Shown here: one piece after another, positions 1-11,700 of the stretch
How the letters are laid out: each line of letters opens with the position of its first letter
How positions within the stretch are numbered: the first letter of the stretch is position 1
Assembly (NCBI RefSeq): GCF_014898815.1
Contig: NW_026515520.1
Span: 434,001 to 498,000 of the forward strand
DNA length: 64,000 nucleotides
Reading direction: 5' to 3'
From: Panonychus citri
Taxonomy: Eukaryota; Arthropoda; Arachnida; Trombidiformes; Tetranychidae
Translations under genes and position numbers: made by a program
Notes under the pieces: model-generated
The model's input: the letters and a program-made list of their open reading frames with translations, nothing else
Databases searched by the model: none
What the model was told of the DNA's origin: nothing

Positions 1-3000
1 TACATTTATAAATATCACCACCAATGAGTCAGTGAGAAAGAGTTATGAAAAAAATTCATCATGATGAATTCTGATGATATTCAGAGGACGAGAAAGAAAG
101 AAAAAAAGAAAGAGAGAGAGAGAGATCATTCCCATCATGTTAATCATTAGTATCATCACTAGGCAGTATATCAGAAGACAAAAACATTTAATTAGAATGA
201 GCAAAGAATGCTGATGAAATATTCCGCCAGAATCTAAAAGTTATCATGATAATCAATCATGTAACTATGGTTATATCTGATTACTACAATCAGCATATCA
301 TGATCATGATTAAAAATATCTTCCCTCATCCCTCCTTTCGTAGTAACTCACACTAGAAATAATAATAAGTGTAGTAATTCACACTGAGTAAAAAGGATTA
401 TATTGTTACGAGAGCATATTTTTTTATCTTATTCCAAACTAATATTCATCCATAAATTATGAGTCTGATAAAATTTGATTCATTAATCATGATAAATTTC
501 ACAATTTCCAAAATGGCTTAATGACCCGTCGCTTAAACTGTTGATGGTCATTACTTGTTATCTGTTAACAATTTAACTGTCAACCCTGTCATTGTATTCA
601 GTTCATTCACTGAATCTAATTATCTCATTAATGAATTTAATCTGAATTAAATTCAATTAAAAATGAAAGGAAAAAAAATTATCACTCAGATTGAAAAGAT
701 ACTAATGTCAACAATGATAAAAGATAATTAAAATCCTGTTGCTGTTTAAATGCTAATGAATAATTAAGATACTAATTAAGGTAATCCAATTGATGAGGAT
801 TAACCAGTTTCATCAAGAAATTCAAGTGTAAACTTTTCAAATGTTTCGGAGTTTCATGAGACAAATTAGTTATCACTAATGATTATTTATTATCTTCCTG
901 ATGATAGTTAATTTTGTCTCATTATTAAGGAATTGATCATAATGAGATTGATTGGATACTCAGTGAGGGTTGAGAAAAAAAGTTCTAAACTTGATCTAGT
1001 GTTGATGTAGAGTGAATGAAAAAACGATATTCAATCAGAAATTGTGATAAGCTGACAAGTAGATTGAATTGTATGCAAAGAGATGCGAGAAAAAAAAAAT
1101 CCATAGATTTAGTGATATCTTAATAAAGATGAAGAAATCGATAAGGGAGTTTACTTGATCGATTATATCGACAAATAAACAAAAAAAGTTCTAACATTAA
1201 TGAGAGGCAAAAAAATTGTTCTTCCTTAGATAAGCTAATGTGGAAAAGGGTTATTGGGTTTTCGACATTTATTTCTGGTAAAATCTGAGGAAACAAAGTA
1301 CTAGAATGTTTATAATCTATCGATCAAAGTACAGTACTTATCAGTATCTAGTATTCAGAATTTTCCATCTCGATTTTACTTTTCTTCATTTTCTTACCTT
1401 CCATTCTTGATCTAGAGAATGATCGATCTTCATTGACCACCAGTTTATATGGGTTGTGATCTTTGCTCTTTCAGAAACTTTCTGATTCTCATGTTTAGAT
1501 TACTATGAAAACTTATTCATGGTTCGTTTGCCCTCAATTTATTCCCATTGTATCGATAACCTCGAATCACTAGTCTTCGCTTTTAATATGAATAATGATA
1601 ATAATAAATTTTCAAAGAATAATATCATAACTTGAATTTTCAATCGAAAGCGAAAACTTCTTTGTCTTCAATGAATTGTTAATAACAAGTTATCCAAGTT
1701 TAAATGGTTCCCTTGGTGAACCAAATAATCTCAAAGAGTTAGGTAGCATAGCCAAGTTACGAGAAAACATTGGATGAAAATAATAATAGATGAAGAGTTA
1801 AGTGAATACAAATTGAAAAACATTCTCGAACTCAAAGTCGATTGGTAGATGTTCATTCAAAAATTGTTCCAATGTATCATAATAAGCTTGGGAAAGTGTT
1901 GAGGAAATGATGAATCAAGATATTGGTAAGTATTGGTAATAAATATATTATTCCTTTCTGTCAAGAGATATTAGTTTATCGTTTATCGACTGAGTCTCTG
2001 GTGAAACATTGGGTCAAGAAAAATAGTATGAATGGAAATGAGTTGAAGTTTATCGTCATTGATACAGATAAAATTCTGCATTAGTTGGTTATCGTTATGA
2101 GCTAATAAACGAGATGAGAACAAAATTATATCACAAGATAATAATTCGGCCTACATATTATTAATATGGATATAAATATACGTCTGAGTTGTGTAAACAC
2201 AGGGGAAAAAATCATAATCTGACAAGAACTTGACAGAATAACAATCACAACAAGAATCTATTCATCAGATGAATACTTCAAAATGATCACTAAAAATGAA
2301 TAGAATGGTGATAATATGGAATAGATTTGCTACTACAAAAAGGATTGTTATCTTTTGCTACTCATATCTCACGAATGCTCTTATCAGAACTTTTTGAATG
2401 TAGTGATTTCATTGGCTGGAGTTTATTGTTATCGATATTTTTTAGTTACTCATATTCTTTGGCGAAGTTTCGGATTTAAGGTTTTCTGTCGCACTTTATT
2501 GTTTATCTCTTGAGTCCATGAGAGGAATTTCATGATGGGAATTTGGACAAATATCGAAAACAAATATCTTTTATTATTTTACAGAATTCAACACATTTCC
2601 TTGAATAATTTCTTCAATTTCCAGTATATTTTGGAAACTCACTCATCTACAAATCACTCATCAGTCTGAAATCGAACATCACCAAGAAGTAGTTATTCAC
2701 CATGACTTAGATCATTTAGTTCTCGGGTCAACTACTAATCATGTTGATAAATTCATCGGTTCTGTTTAAATCATAGAAATTTCAAAAGTTTCAGGATCAT
2801 GGTGTTCGTCTTGACCCAATATAATAAAGTTGAACTTTCGATATCAATTTCTGAACTTGGGTTATCATTGATAGTGAATCTATCTGAATAATAATTGCTT
2901 ATTATTGCAGAGGTTGAAAATCAACATAGTGATTAAAAGTGTGAAAATTGTAATTATACTTATTACATGATGTTAAGTGTTTGACTTATCACTATTCTGT

Positions 3001-3459
3001 AAGGGTGTAAATTAAGTGTGAATTATGATTCCTAGTTAACTTATGTGATATTTTTTTCATCAACTTAGATAATTGGATTTTCTGTCATTCTAATCAGTAT
3101 AATTTGTCGTGGTAAATTGAGGAGAAGAGAAAATGAATTGATGACGAGAGAGAGAGAGAAAGAGAGAGGGAGATGTTGATCATTTGAAAAAACTTAAGGA
3201 GTAGATAAAATTCAATGCAAAGAATAGTTGTAAGTGGTAAATTGGATGAAAGGAAAAAATCGCTAGGAAAAATTTGTTCAGATAATGATGAGCAAGAGTG
3301 GGGATGAAAACATGAAAACGTTTAACCATCTCCTCGATTTTTGATAAGTCATCCAATTATTATTAGAGAGTTAGTCATTCCGAGAATTCATCGATTAAAT
3401 TTCATTAGAAAAGGTCGATAAACCTTTCTATTTTACTTACTTTTACAGTGCAAAAGTAA
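1..3459. other. gene-free stretch, left edge
   Basis: No open frame with recognisable protein content was found on either strand. The DNA is AT-rich with frequent ATCATGAT-like words. It contains short GA tracts near 110-125 and 3149-3171 and two A-run plus GTTC words (975-986 and 1181-1191). It could be intergenic sequence or an intron of a gene lying to the left; the window cannot tell. Confidence 0.6.
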
Positions 3460-4335
3460 TCAGCACTTCATTACTCACGAGTTGGAGTTCTTGGAAAGAG
3501 ATTTCTACACGAATTCGAAAACTTTGCTCAGGCGACCTGTCTAAACATTAGGTTTCAAGAGAACAACTCTGTTGGTTGGAACGCCTTTTTCAGTTCAATG
3601 ATTGAACAGGACCAAATGTTCACTGGATTAACCCTAGGTGAAGTGGTATATACGGGAGAACTCATCCAATTTAATGTTTATACCAGCCAAATTCAAGAGT
3701 TGAGGAAACATTTGTATGAACAAACTTGGTGGCGTAAAGAACTCGTTAAACTTGAAGTCCCTGAAGCAAGAGAACCAACATACAGTGTCTATCTCTCAGT
3801 GCCTGATTTAATTCCGCCTCATCAAGTTATCGACGGGCTAATTAATAATGAAGAAAAGATCTCAATAACTAGGTCATCTATCAGATCATTCAGAAGGACA
3901 GCTGACAATCTTTGCAGGGTTGTCTTTATAGCCAATAGAAAGGAAATCAAATATAGAGGATGGACGATAACCGTTAATGGGAAAATATATAGGATTTTTG
4001 ACTACATAAATTTGGAACAGTGCCCGTTTTGTTGTCTCTATAGACTTGCTGAGGAAGAGTGTAACTGCGATAGGGGACAACAGAAATGCACCAATTGTAC
4101 TCAACCCGTTGGCAATTATGAGAAAGATACGGGACGCTGTAATCTCGAAAGTGGAGACTGTGTCAATTGTTTAGAGGCAATTAGACAATATGGTCCACCA
4201 GCTAATCAATTCGCTCACCCGACTAATCACCCGCTGTGCCCTACATTCAGAAGAGCTGTTTTCAAAAATCTACTCATCATTGAGCATAGATACAAAAGTC
4301 TAATGCTAGCGACATTTGCACCTCTAGAGCAATAA
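3460..4335 (+). CDS. retrotransposon ORF1/Gag-like zinc-knuckle protein, solitary
   Basis: The first ATG is at 3598 and gives 245 aa. The same frame is open back to 3460 without an ATG, so the true N-terminus may lie upstream or have been lost. Residues about 61-137 look like the RRM-like part of LINE first proteins. A cysteine-rich tail follows: C142, C145, C155, C157, C164, C167, C181, C188, C191, H207, H211, C214. It ends in an N-H-P-x2-C-P motif close to the last knuckle of I/Jockey-type ORF1 proteins. The knuckle spacing is irregular. The family is known to bind RNA in the element's ribonucleoprotein. No reverse transcriptase or endonuclease frame follows in the next several kilobases, and neither a target-site duplication nor a poly-A tail is evident. 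It may be a 5'- and 3'-truncated insertion or a co-opted single gene. The assignment rests on pattern resemblance only. Confidence 0.5.
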   Translation, partial: SALHYSRVGVLGKRFLHEFENFAQATCLNIRFQENNSVGWNAFFSSMIEQDQMFTGLTLGEVVYTGELIQFNVYTSQIQELRKHLYEQTWWRKELVKLEVPEAREPTYSVYLSVPDLIPPHQVIDGLINNEEKISITRSSIRSFRRTADNLCRVVFIANRKEIKYRGWTITVNGKIYRIFDYINLEQCPFCCLYRLAEEECNCDRGQQKCTNCTQPVGNYEKDTGRCNLESGDCVNCLEAIRQYGPPANQFAHPTNHPLCPTFRRAVFKNLLIIEHRYKSLMLATFAPLEQ

Positions 4336-5194
4336 ACAACTGGAACCAATGATCATTAAGCCACGGGGTTCCGACTATAACAAAAACGAATCAGTTTCGC
4401 CTCAGTGATAATCACAATATTCCTACAATTTCAACATAACATCTTCTCAACTTACACCTATTAACCTTTCTCCTTTTTCACTTAATAGCAAATACTACCA
4501 TACAATGACCTTAAACATTATCTCATTATCCAATTATCTTTCTATCTTCTCTTTCTTAATTATTTTTTCTCTATTACTTATATTCCTCTGTAGACCTTTC
4601 TCGATACTTTTTTACTTATTAACTCAAACAACAATTAAACAATAAACAATAAAAGAAGCCAACAATAAATGAATAACTTCTTCCTTCTTTCACTCAATTT
4701 CCTACAATATAGCTTATAGCTTATAATTTAAAATAAACAAGCTTGAGACAATACAGAGTCTGAAGGAAAGAATAATAAACATTCAAATAATTAACAAAAC
4801 AATTAAACCAAATCAATAAACAAATTATCAATTATAAAGATCGAATTCAAATGGGATATCGAAGAAAATGATGTAAGTAGATTGAAAAGCAATTAGTTGA
4901 TTAATTGTTACTTATTTATTCACATACTTATTATGATCCTTGTAACTGGACATAAATAAAAATTATTATAGGGCACATACTTGGACACTTGAGATTCGGC
5001 GAAATGGAATCTGAAAATCCATTAACTATGAGTTGATGGATACAATTTCTTTTTTTTAATTAACAAAACCAATTAGTTACCATTTACTATTGTAATCATG
5101 AGAATCACAATGAGAAGATAGAAACTATTTAAACCGTGTTAAGAAACAATTTAATCACCAGTTTAAAAAGTGAATTTAAATAAACAACTTCGAA
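4336..5194. other. AT-rich spacer
   Basis: No coding signal was seen. The stretch is pyrimidine-rich up to about 4620, then A-rich. No poly-A tail or second retroelement frame directly follows the ORF1-like gene. Confidence 0.5.
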
Positions 5195-5551
5195 ATGAAC
5201 TTCAACTCTGAATTTTTGTGTGCTAAACTCAATGGAGACATTGATTTTGTAATAATCGAAATGATAACCACATCCGAAAACTTCTATCATATTAATCATG
5301 ATAAAGTTTTTTATGAATTCTATGAAGAAAGTAATCATGTTCGCTACTTCATTTTATTAGATGGTGACGATGATGACGAAGCTCAACTGGATTTGATGAA
5401 TAGATTGATCTCAAGAGGCTCATCAATCAATGTCTTGGACTGGTGGATTCCTGAACTGGATGAGGAAGTAAAAAATATTGTATATTATACATTGTATATA
5501 TTGTATATTGTATATATTGTATATTTATATTATAATCCAACTTGTCAGTAG
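5195..5551 (+). CDS. orphan acidic ORF, 118 aa, doubtful
   Basis: It starts at an ATG. The first ~95 residues have ordinary composition, with an acidic run (GDDDDEAQ) near residues 53-60 and a WW pair near residue 83. The last ~25 residues are encoded by a TATATTG-rich microsatellite and are unlikely to be genuine. I do not recognise a family. It lies between the ORF1-like gene and the miniature element, so it could be an exon, a decayed transposon fragment or chance. No clear acceptor or donor was identified. Confidence 0.25.
   Translation: MNFNSEFLCAKLNGDIDFVIIEMITTSENFYHINHDKVFYEFYEESNHVRYFILLDGDDDDEAQLDLMNRLISRGSSINVLDWWIPELDEEVKNIVYYTLYILYIVYIVYLYYNPTCQ
5478..5535. repeat. TATATTG-type microsatellite
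   Basis: Imperfect repeats of a TATATTG/TATATTGTA unit run through the end of the orphan frame at 5195-5551 and supply its tyrosine- and isoleucine-rich C-terminus. Confidence 0.8.
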
Positions 5552-5686
5552 TTTTTCTTGAATGTCTTCAAAAATGTTTGTGCATAGAGATAAAGTTAAA
5601 AAGAGCATTAGTTTGATTGTTCTTAAACAAAGACCCGTAGTCCATTAAAGTTAAAGATTTTAGTAAAACCACGTTGTGTGCTTTAG

Positions 5687-5921
5687 AGGTCAAATATTGT
5701 AAATTTACAATTAACTATAATAACAATAAGTGAATTAAAAGAAACGATTTCTAAACAACAAAAAATGATTGAAGAACTTACAAAGGACAATACTATGCTG
5801 AAGAAAAATATGGAAATACAAAAAATATACACTATGAAACTTTGCAAAATCACTTCAAAAATCTCATCGCTGAAAGAAAAACCAGTTTCTCATATTCGAG
5901 CCAATTACGTGATAGTAACCA
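5687..5921 (+). pseudogene. possible coiled-coil coding remnant broken by a miniature transposon
   Basis: The frame is open from 5687, with an ATG at 5765, and reads into the miniature element that begins at 5924. Before that point the peptide is rich in Lys, Glu, Ile and Leu with heptad-like spacing, as in a coiled coil (ISELKETISKQQK, then IEELTKDN). The frame continues through the element's left inverted end to a stop at 6017-6019, so its C-terminus is transposon sequence. There is no recognised family and no clear splice sites. It may be an exon remnant or chance. Confidence 0.2.
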
Positions 5922-5923
5922 TA

Positions 5924-6239
5924 CAGGGCTATTCAACTTCATTTTACGCAGATTTATGTCAATTTGCAAAACGGCTGCTTATTTCATTCAAATTAACGGC
6001 TCTCCATTATTTGAACTGATATTGACACCAAAACTTCAAAGATGTGATAACTTTTTGTTCATCTTTTCAAAAAAAACTTTCAAATGACCTCTAGATAGGT
6101 TTATCGTGAAATGACCTCGATACATTTTATAAGAAGTCCTTCAGTCCCGATATGTATCTGTACGAGGTTTGATCTTTTAAACTCATTGGTTCTTGACTTA
6201 TTACTAAAAATCTACGTAAAATGAAGTTGAATAGCCCTG
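5924..6239. mobile_element. mariner-type MITE, 316 bp
   Basis: The two ends are inverted copies of each other: 5924-5955 and 6208-6239, 32 bp with one mismatch, both starting CAGGGCTATTCAACTTC when read inward. TA lies immediately outside each end (5922-5923 and 6240-6241), the target duplication expected of Tc1/mariner elements. The ~250-bp interior has no transposase, so this is a non-autonomous miniature element. No second copy was noticed in the window. Sequence and boundaries are seen directly; the superfamily is inferred from the TA duplication and end sequence. Confidence 0.85.
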
Positions 6240-8713
6240 TATAAGAGAAATCAACTTGTCAACATTTAGATTGATTCTGAGATAAAGATTTGTATTGTTG
6301 TTTAGTTGATTTTTGGTGGAAATCATTTCTTGACAATTGATAAAACACCAAATGATTGGTAAATCATTTGACAGTTGATTAGAAAACTGTGTATTCGCCT
6401 CTGGAATCAACTAGACATTTGGAAGTAAAGAGTTACATTATTTTTTCTCCTTTTTTCGGGTTATTTATTAGTTTACTTTTGTATGGTTAAAGATATATAT
6501 GAAGGTTCTGAGAGTGAGGTCAGTTTGAAGATGGCAGCGAATGATATTTAATCTTTGAAATTGGATTCGTTAATAGATTGTCAATCGCAGATAACACAAC
6601 ATGGAAAACAAAAGTATCCCCAGAACTTGAGTATAAAAAAGCGAGGAAGAGACTGTAAGGTTTCCTCGAATTGTCATCAATCTTCAATTTATCAACCTGA
6701 AACTGGAAACTCATTCGACTTTCTCATTGTCCATGTTTTTTTCTTCTACCTCTTTGAACTTTTTGACTTTCCTCCCATGTAGTTTCACCATCATGTTAAG
6801 AGCATTGTCTCATCTTGAGTTATTTCCCTGTTATTTATGTGTATAAGATTTTGAAAATTTGTTCTACATCTCAAATCAATCTTGATCGTTGAGAGGTTTG
6901 AAGTTCAGGAGAATGTGAAGAAAATTTCAATCTACTTGAGAAAAAGTTATCGACAATGCAAAATCTTCAAGGTCCAAACTATGAATGAAAAAAATAATCC
7001 GCAAATGATAAATTTCAGTTTCGTTGGAATTAATTTTTTGTTCAAAATCATCTTAATTTGTTGTAAAAAAGCACGAAAAATTTGAACTAATTGATAACCG
7101 ACTCAACAAGGTCTTAAAGTTAAAATTCTAGTTCGATACGTTCAAAAAAAAATGAACTTGTCGAATAATTTCAATAATTTTCATAATCTGATGAAATCCA
7201 TCATGCAACTCAGAGTAAATCTAATGAGTGCAGAGAAAATGAAAGTTCAATCACTTAGTCTGAATTTTTCTCAGTCTTCTTCAAATAATATCTGATATCC
7301 ATTAGCACTTATCCTATGTTACCCTGAACATTTTGAATACTTCAAAATGATTATCACTATACAACCAATTGACTGAATGAATGATTGATGAATATTCATT
7401 CAATGATTCAAATGATTAGAATTGAGAGACGAAGAACAAAAGTTCAGACAAAGATTCGACTGGAATTGAATATCTCTTAGAGTCTTAATTACTATGTGAA
7501 ATGGTACTGAAAACTTTTCTTATGAAATGAAACATGATATTGGTGAGATAACGATGAATAACTGAACTTGATCTTGAAATTGGGTAAAAATATTACATAG
7601 ACTCTTAGGGAGCGGAATTCACTTGCACATTTAATAGTTTCAAAATGACTCAATGTTTACAGAGTTGATGGATCATGGACTCATTCAGGATGTTGAAATT
7701 TTCAGTATTTTATGTAAGAAAAAAATCTCAACATGTTTGCATACAAACACACAAACCATGAAAGAGTAAATCAGAGGATGAGCTGAAACTATTATAAGAT
7801 TTACAATATTAAATAACAGGGAATGAATGATTTCTCATGGATTCTGTGTTTAATTAGTTGTTCTGTTTACATGAATTTACTTAAAATCTATAGTTTCATA
7901 TGTGAATATCAATTGAGTACGATTTTCTTTTTCTTTTTTTGCATCTTCACTTAATTTTCTATTGCTATTTTTTATCTTCCACTCCACATCTCATCAATTT
8001 CCACTCCCAAGCTCTTAGCTTCTTGTTACACCTTGAATGTAACCTGATGCTCAATATTAACCCAACATTTACCAGAAACTATTCATGGATTCTATCAATT
8101 GATAGAATAAACAAATTCTATCTCTTCAAGTTTATTCTGTCTTCATTTCAATTCATTGGTGAAAATTTTACCTCATCATCTTTCATCTCATCAGAAAATT
8201 TTTCTCTGTAAAAAAAGCAGAAATACCTTGGAGCCCGATAATTTTCCCCCCCTGGTTATCAGAAACATTAGAATCAAGTTGAATATTATGTAACATAATT
8301 TTGATAACAATCTAATCGGATTGAGAGTTTTCTGTTGCATTTTCAACTTATCACAATTCTGATTCAAAGTAAATATCACGGGGACTTCCATTGCGTAGCA
8401 AATTATCAGACTTTCGTTTCTGTATTCAGCCTGATAATAGTTCATGAAACTTAGATGAAAACAAGATTATTCACCATTCATATTATTAAAGGTTGCTTAA
8501 CATGAAACTGAGAATCAGAATGGATTACATGATCAATAGACTACAATTGTGTATGAGATGATAGGTTGACTCCTCGGGTGGTTCATCTGATTTGAAATAT
8601 TTTCATTGGAAGAAAATGAAAAAAAATATGAGCGAAAAAAATTCATCCCGATCATCATAAAAATAGAGTAGAAACAAAATCGACTCATATAACATTACTA
8701 TTCAGGCAAAAAG

Positions 8714-8715
<2 letters not shown>

Positions 8716-8786
<71 letters not shown>
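8716..8786. repeat. (AG)n microsatellite, 71 bp
   Basis: An uninterrupted AG dinucleotide run, the longest in the window. Confidence 0.97.
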
Positions 8787-8789
<3 letters not shown>

Positions 8790-11700
8790 AAGAGATCATA
8801 TAAGAATAGAACAAAAAAAGTGCAAGTTGATGATTCCACGGATAATTAACTTCAAAATATCATCAGAATTGAGAAAATGAATCATGATTAAAAATTGGAA
8901 AATAATATCTGCATGGTATTAGATAGAGAAAATCAGAATAATATTATGAACTTATGTCATTCGATGACCTTGTTAAGGTTAAATCTATTGTTTTCCCCAT
9001 GAAAAATTTTAATATTAGAATCGGAAATTCACTCTATACATAATAACATAAACAAGACAATCAATGAATGAACTTTTGATTATTGTTCCAGGTCACCAGG
9101 TAATAACCATTGAAAACAATTAGTTGAAATTCAAATTGATTTGTTTGATTAAGTGAAACAATAAATTGAACACTTTCTGTTTGCACAATAATCACAATTA
9201 AACTGTTCAAATCCTCTCATGAAAATTAAAGTTTAAATGAACAATTTAAACCAAGATACTACAAATGTCAATATCAATTCAGTTTCAAGACAAATACTCC
9301 CTGTAAATCTGAATGATCAAAATTACATGTAAAAAATTGGTGAATGATGGGAAAGTTAATTATCCCATTAATTATTCATGGTCATTAAAACGATTCTATT
9401 AAAAGTTGAATTTAAAAATATTAAACAAGATTGTTATCTCTTAACTCATCTCATTAACTAATAACAATTAAACTGATAATGATAGTTACTTATTAATTAC
9501 TAACAGATGAATTAATTTGATAGTAATAATTTACCGAGATTCAAAAAGATTCATAATTTTCATGGTAACATGAGTTGAGAAAATTAAAAAAAAATCTAAT
9601 TCTGAAAAGTTCTGGTGATAGTAAATGTAAAATTCAGTAGGAACAAAGATTATCGAGATAATTACCTGATCATTATCATTAATTTATCTTCTCAAATACT
9701 ATTAGTTTAGATAATGAGAATCCTAATTAAGATAACGGGATTGATATTCTATTGATAATAATTGGAGAAAAAAAAATTTCTATTAAAAAATTGACCGAAG
9801 AAAAAACAATTAAAACAAAAAATTAATTAACTTATTGTTGACTAATAGTAATACCAAGTGGATGTTATTTTATCAAATCAATGGGATGATTGAATCTGAT
9901 AATTACTATTTTCATTGATTAAATTGATTGAGAATTAATAATTTGTTTCCTTGTCAATGAAGATCAACATTGTCCACAATGAGTTAAGCTGATTGAATCT
10001 GTTCAAGGTCTTAACCTAAGTAACATTAAGGTCAAATGAGGAAGAGAAGAAGATAGAAAGTGAGAGTGAGAGTGAAAATTGAATCGGGATGAGGATGGAG
10101 ATAGAGAATAGAAACTGTATAACAATGTAAATATTAGACAATCCAAAATCTAGAATGACTTTGATTGATTACTAATCTATTTTACCTTTTATTTCAGTAT
10201 TTTTTTTTTCCTTATACGATTAAACGTTGATTCAGTTTCTCAATCAATTTTCATGGTAAACAAGCAATTGATAGACTGTTAATATCTTATATCATTGTTA
10301 TCTTAATCTCTTCTTGTTATTGGTACTGATCAATTAGATTTTAATCTATATGTGCAAAGAAAAACAGTAATTAGTTAAATTATTAATATCAACATGGTTT
10401 CGAAGACAATTTTTGAACATTTTCTCTAATTAGTTTTTTACATCGCAATTTTTTCTCGGTGAAAATGAAAAATTAATCGAAAGTTATTTAGGTGAATGAA
10501 TATTCCTGACGAAAAAAAAACAATATCAAAGACAAACTAATCCATTGTCAGTTATTGGGCTGATCCATTAACTCACTGGCATGGAATCGATTGGACTGAC
10601 CAGTGATGACCAGAAGGATGAGGATCTAAAGTTTGCTTTGATTGCATTTCTTGTTTACATGATTTCTTAAGGTTCCAATGGTTTACCAAGAAAATCCATT
10701 ACAGAATAAGAGAAAAAGATGACAATGATGATGACAGAATAGGAGGATGATGAGAAGGAGGAGTAAGAAGATGATGAAGATGGAAGATACTAAATTATCG
10801 TCAATGATGGTGAGAACAAATTTACCAAATTATCTGCTGAATCTTTATCGCTAAAAATCATTGTAAAAACAATAAGAGATTCAAGTTAATCTGATTGAAT
10901 TAAATTCTCATTTTAAATTATCATAAAAGCAGAAAGACTAACAACAATGGTGGCGATGAAATCAATTGTTGAAATTTCAAATTCAAATTCAATTGAAAGT
11001 GAAAAATTCATTAATCACATGAAATGCTCATGAAAACAATGTGACGACTGAAAAAAGTTAATCACATTGAAAAGTTTAACAATAAATGAAAATCGATCAT
11101 TTCGATTGAATTTGGAAAAAGGTTTTAATTCAATTGGATTAAGCAATAATTATTTACAGTAATTATTCTGGAATTAAATCAACAGATAGAAAGTGAAACA
11201 ATTAGATTTAATTCATTCAATCAGTGAAAAAAGAGGAATAATGAATTTATCACAAAAGAATCAAAAAAAAAAATATAACATTCGAGTCTCGAAACGAGTC
11301 AGATTATCATATGAATAGACTGTTGAAATTTAGAGCAATTTAATCAGTGACAATACAAACTAATTGAAATCCAATTGATTAAAGATCAATAATCACAATT
11401 AAAATATGTGTCATGATATTAATAATACCGTTAGCATATGATTCCCATATAATTAATAGTGTTGAGATGATTAACAAACTGTTCATTCATGATTATTATG
11501 TGGATAAGTTTTTTTTTCATCATACTAGAAGACAATGAAAGGAAGATGATAAATGATGATAATGATGATGAAGAGGAAGAGGAGGAAATGAGTGATGTTG
11601 ATATAGAAGATGAATGATTATGAAATGATTCAGGCGTTTCCATGATAACCGATAATCATGATAACCAGTGATCATCATCATCATCATCATGTAACAATCA

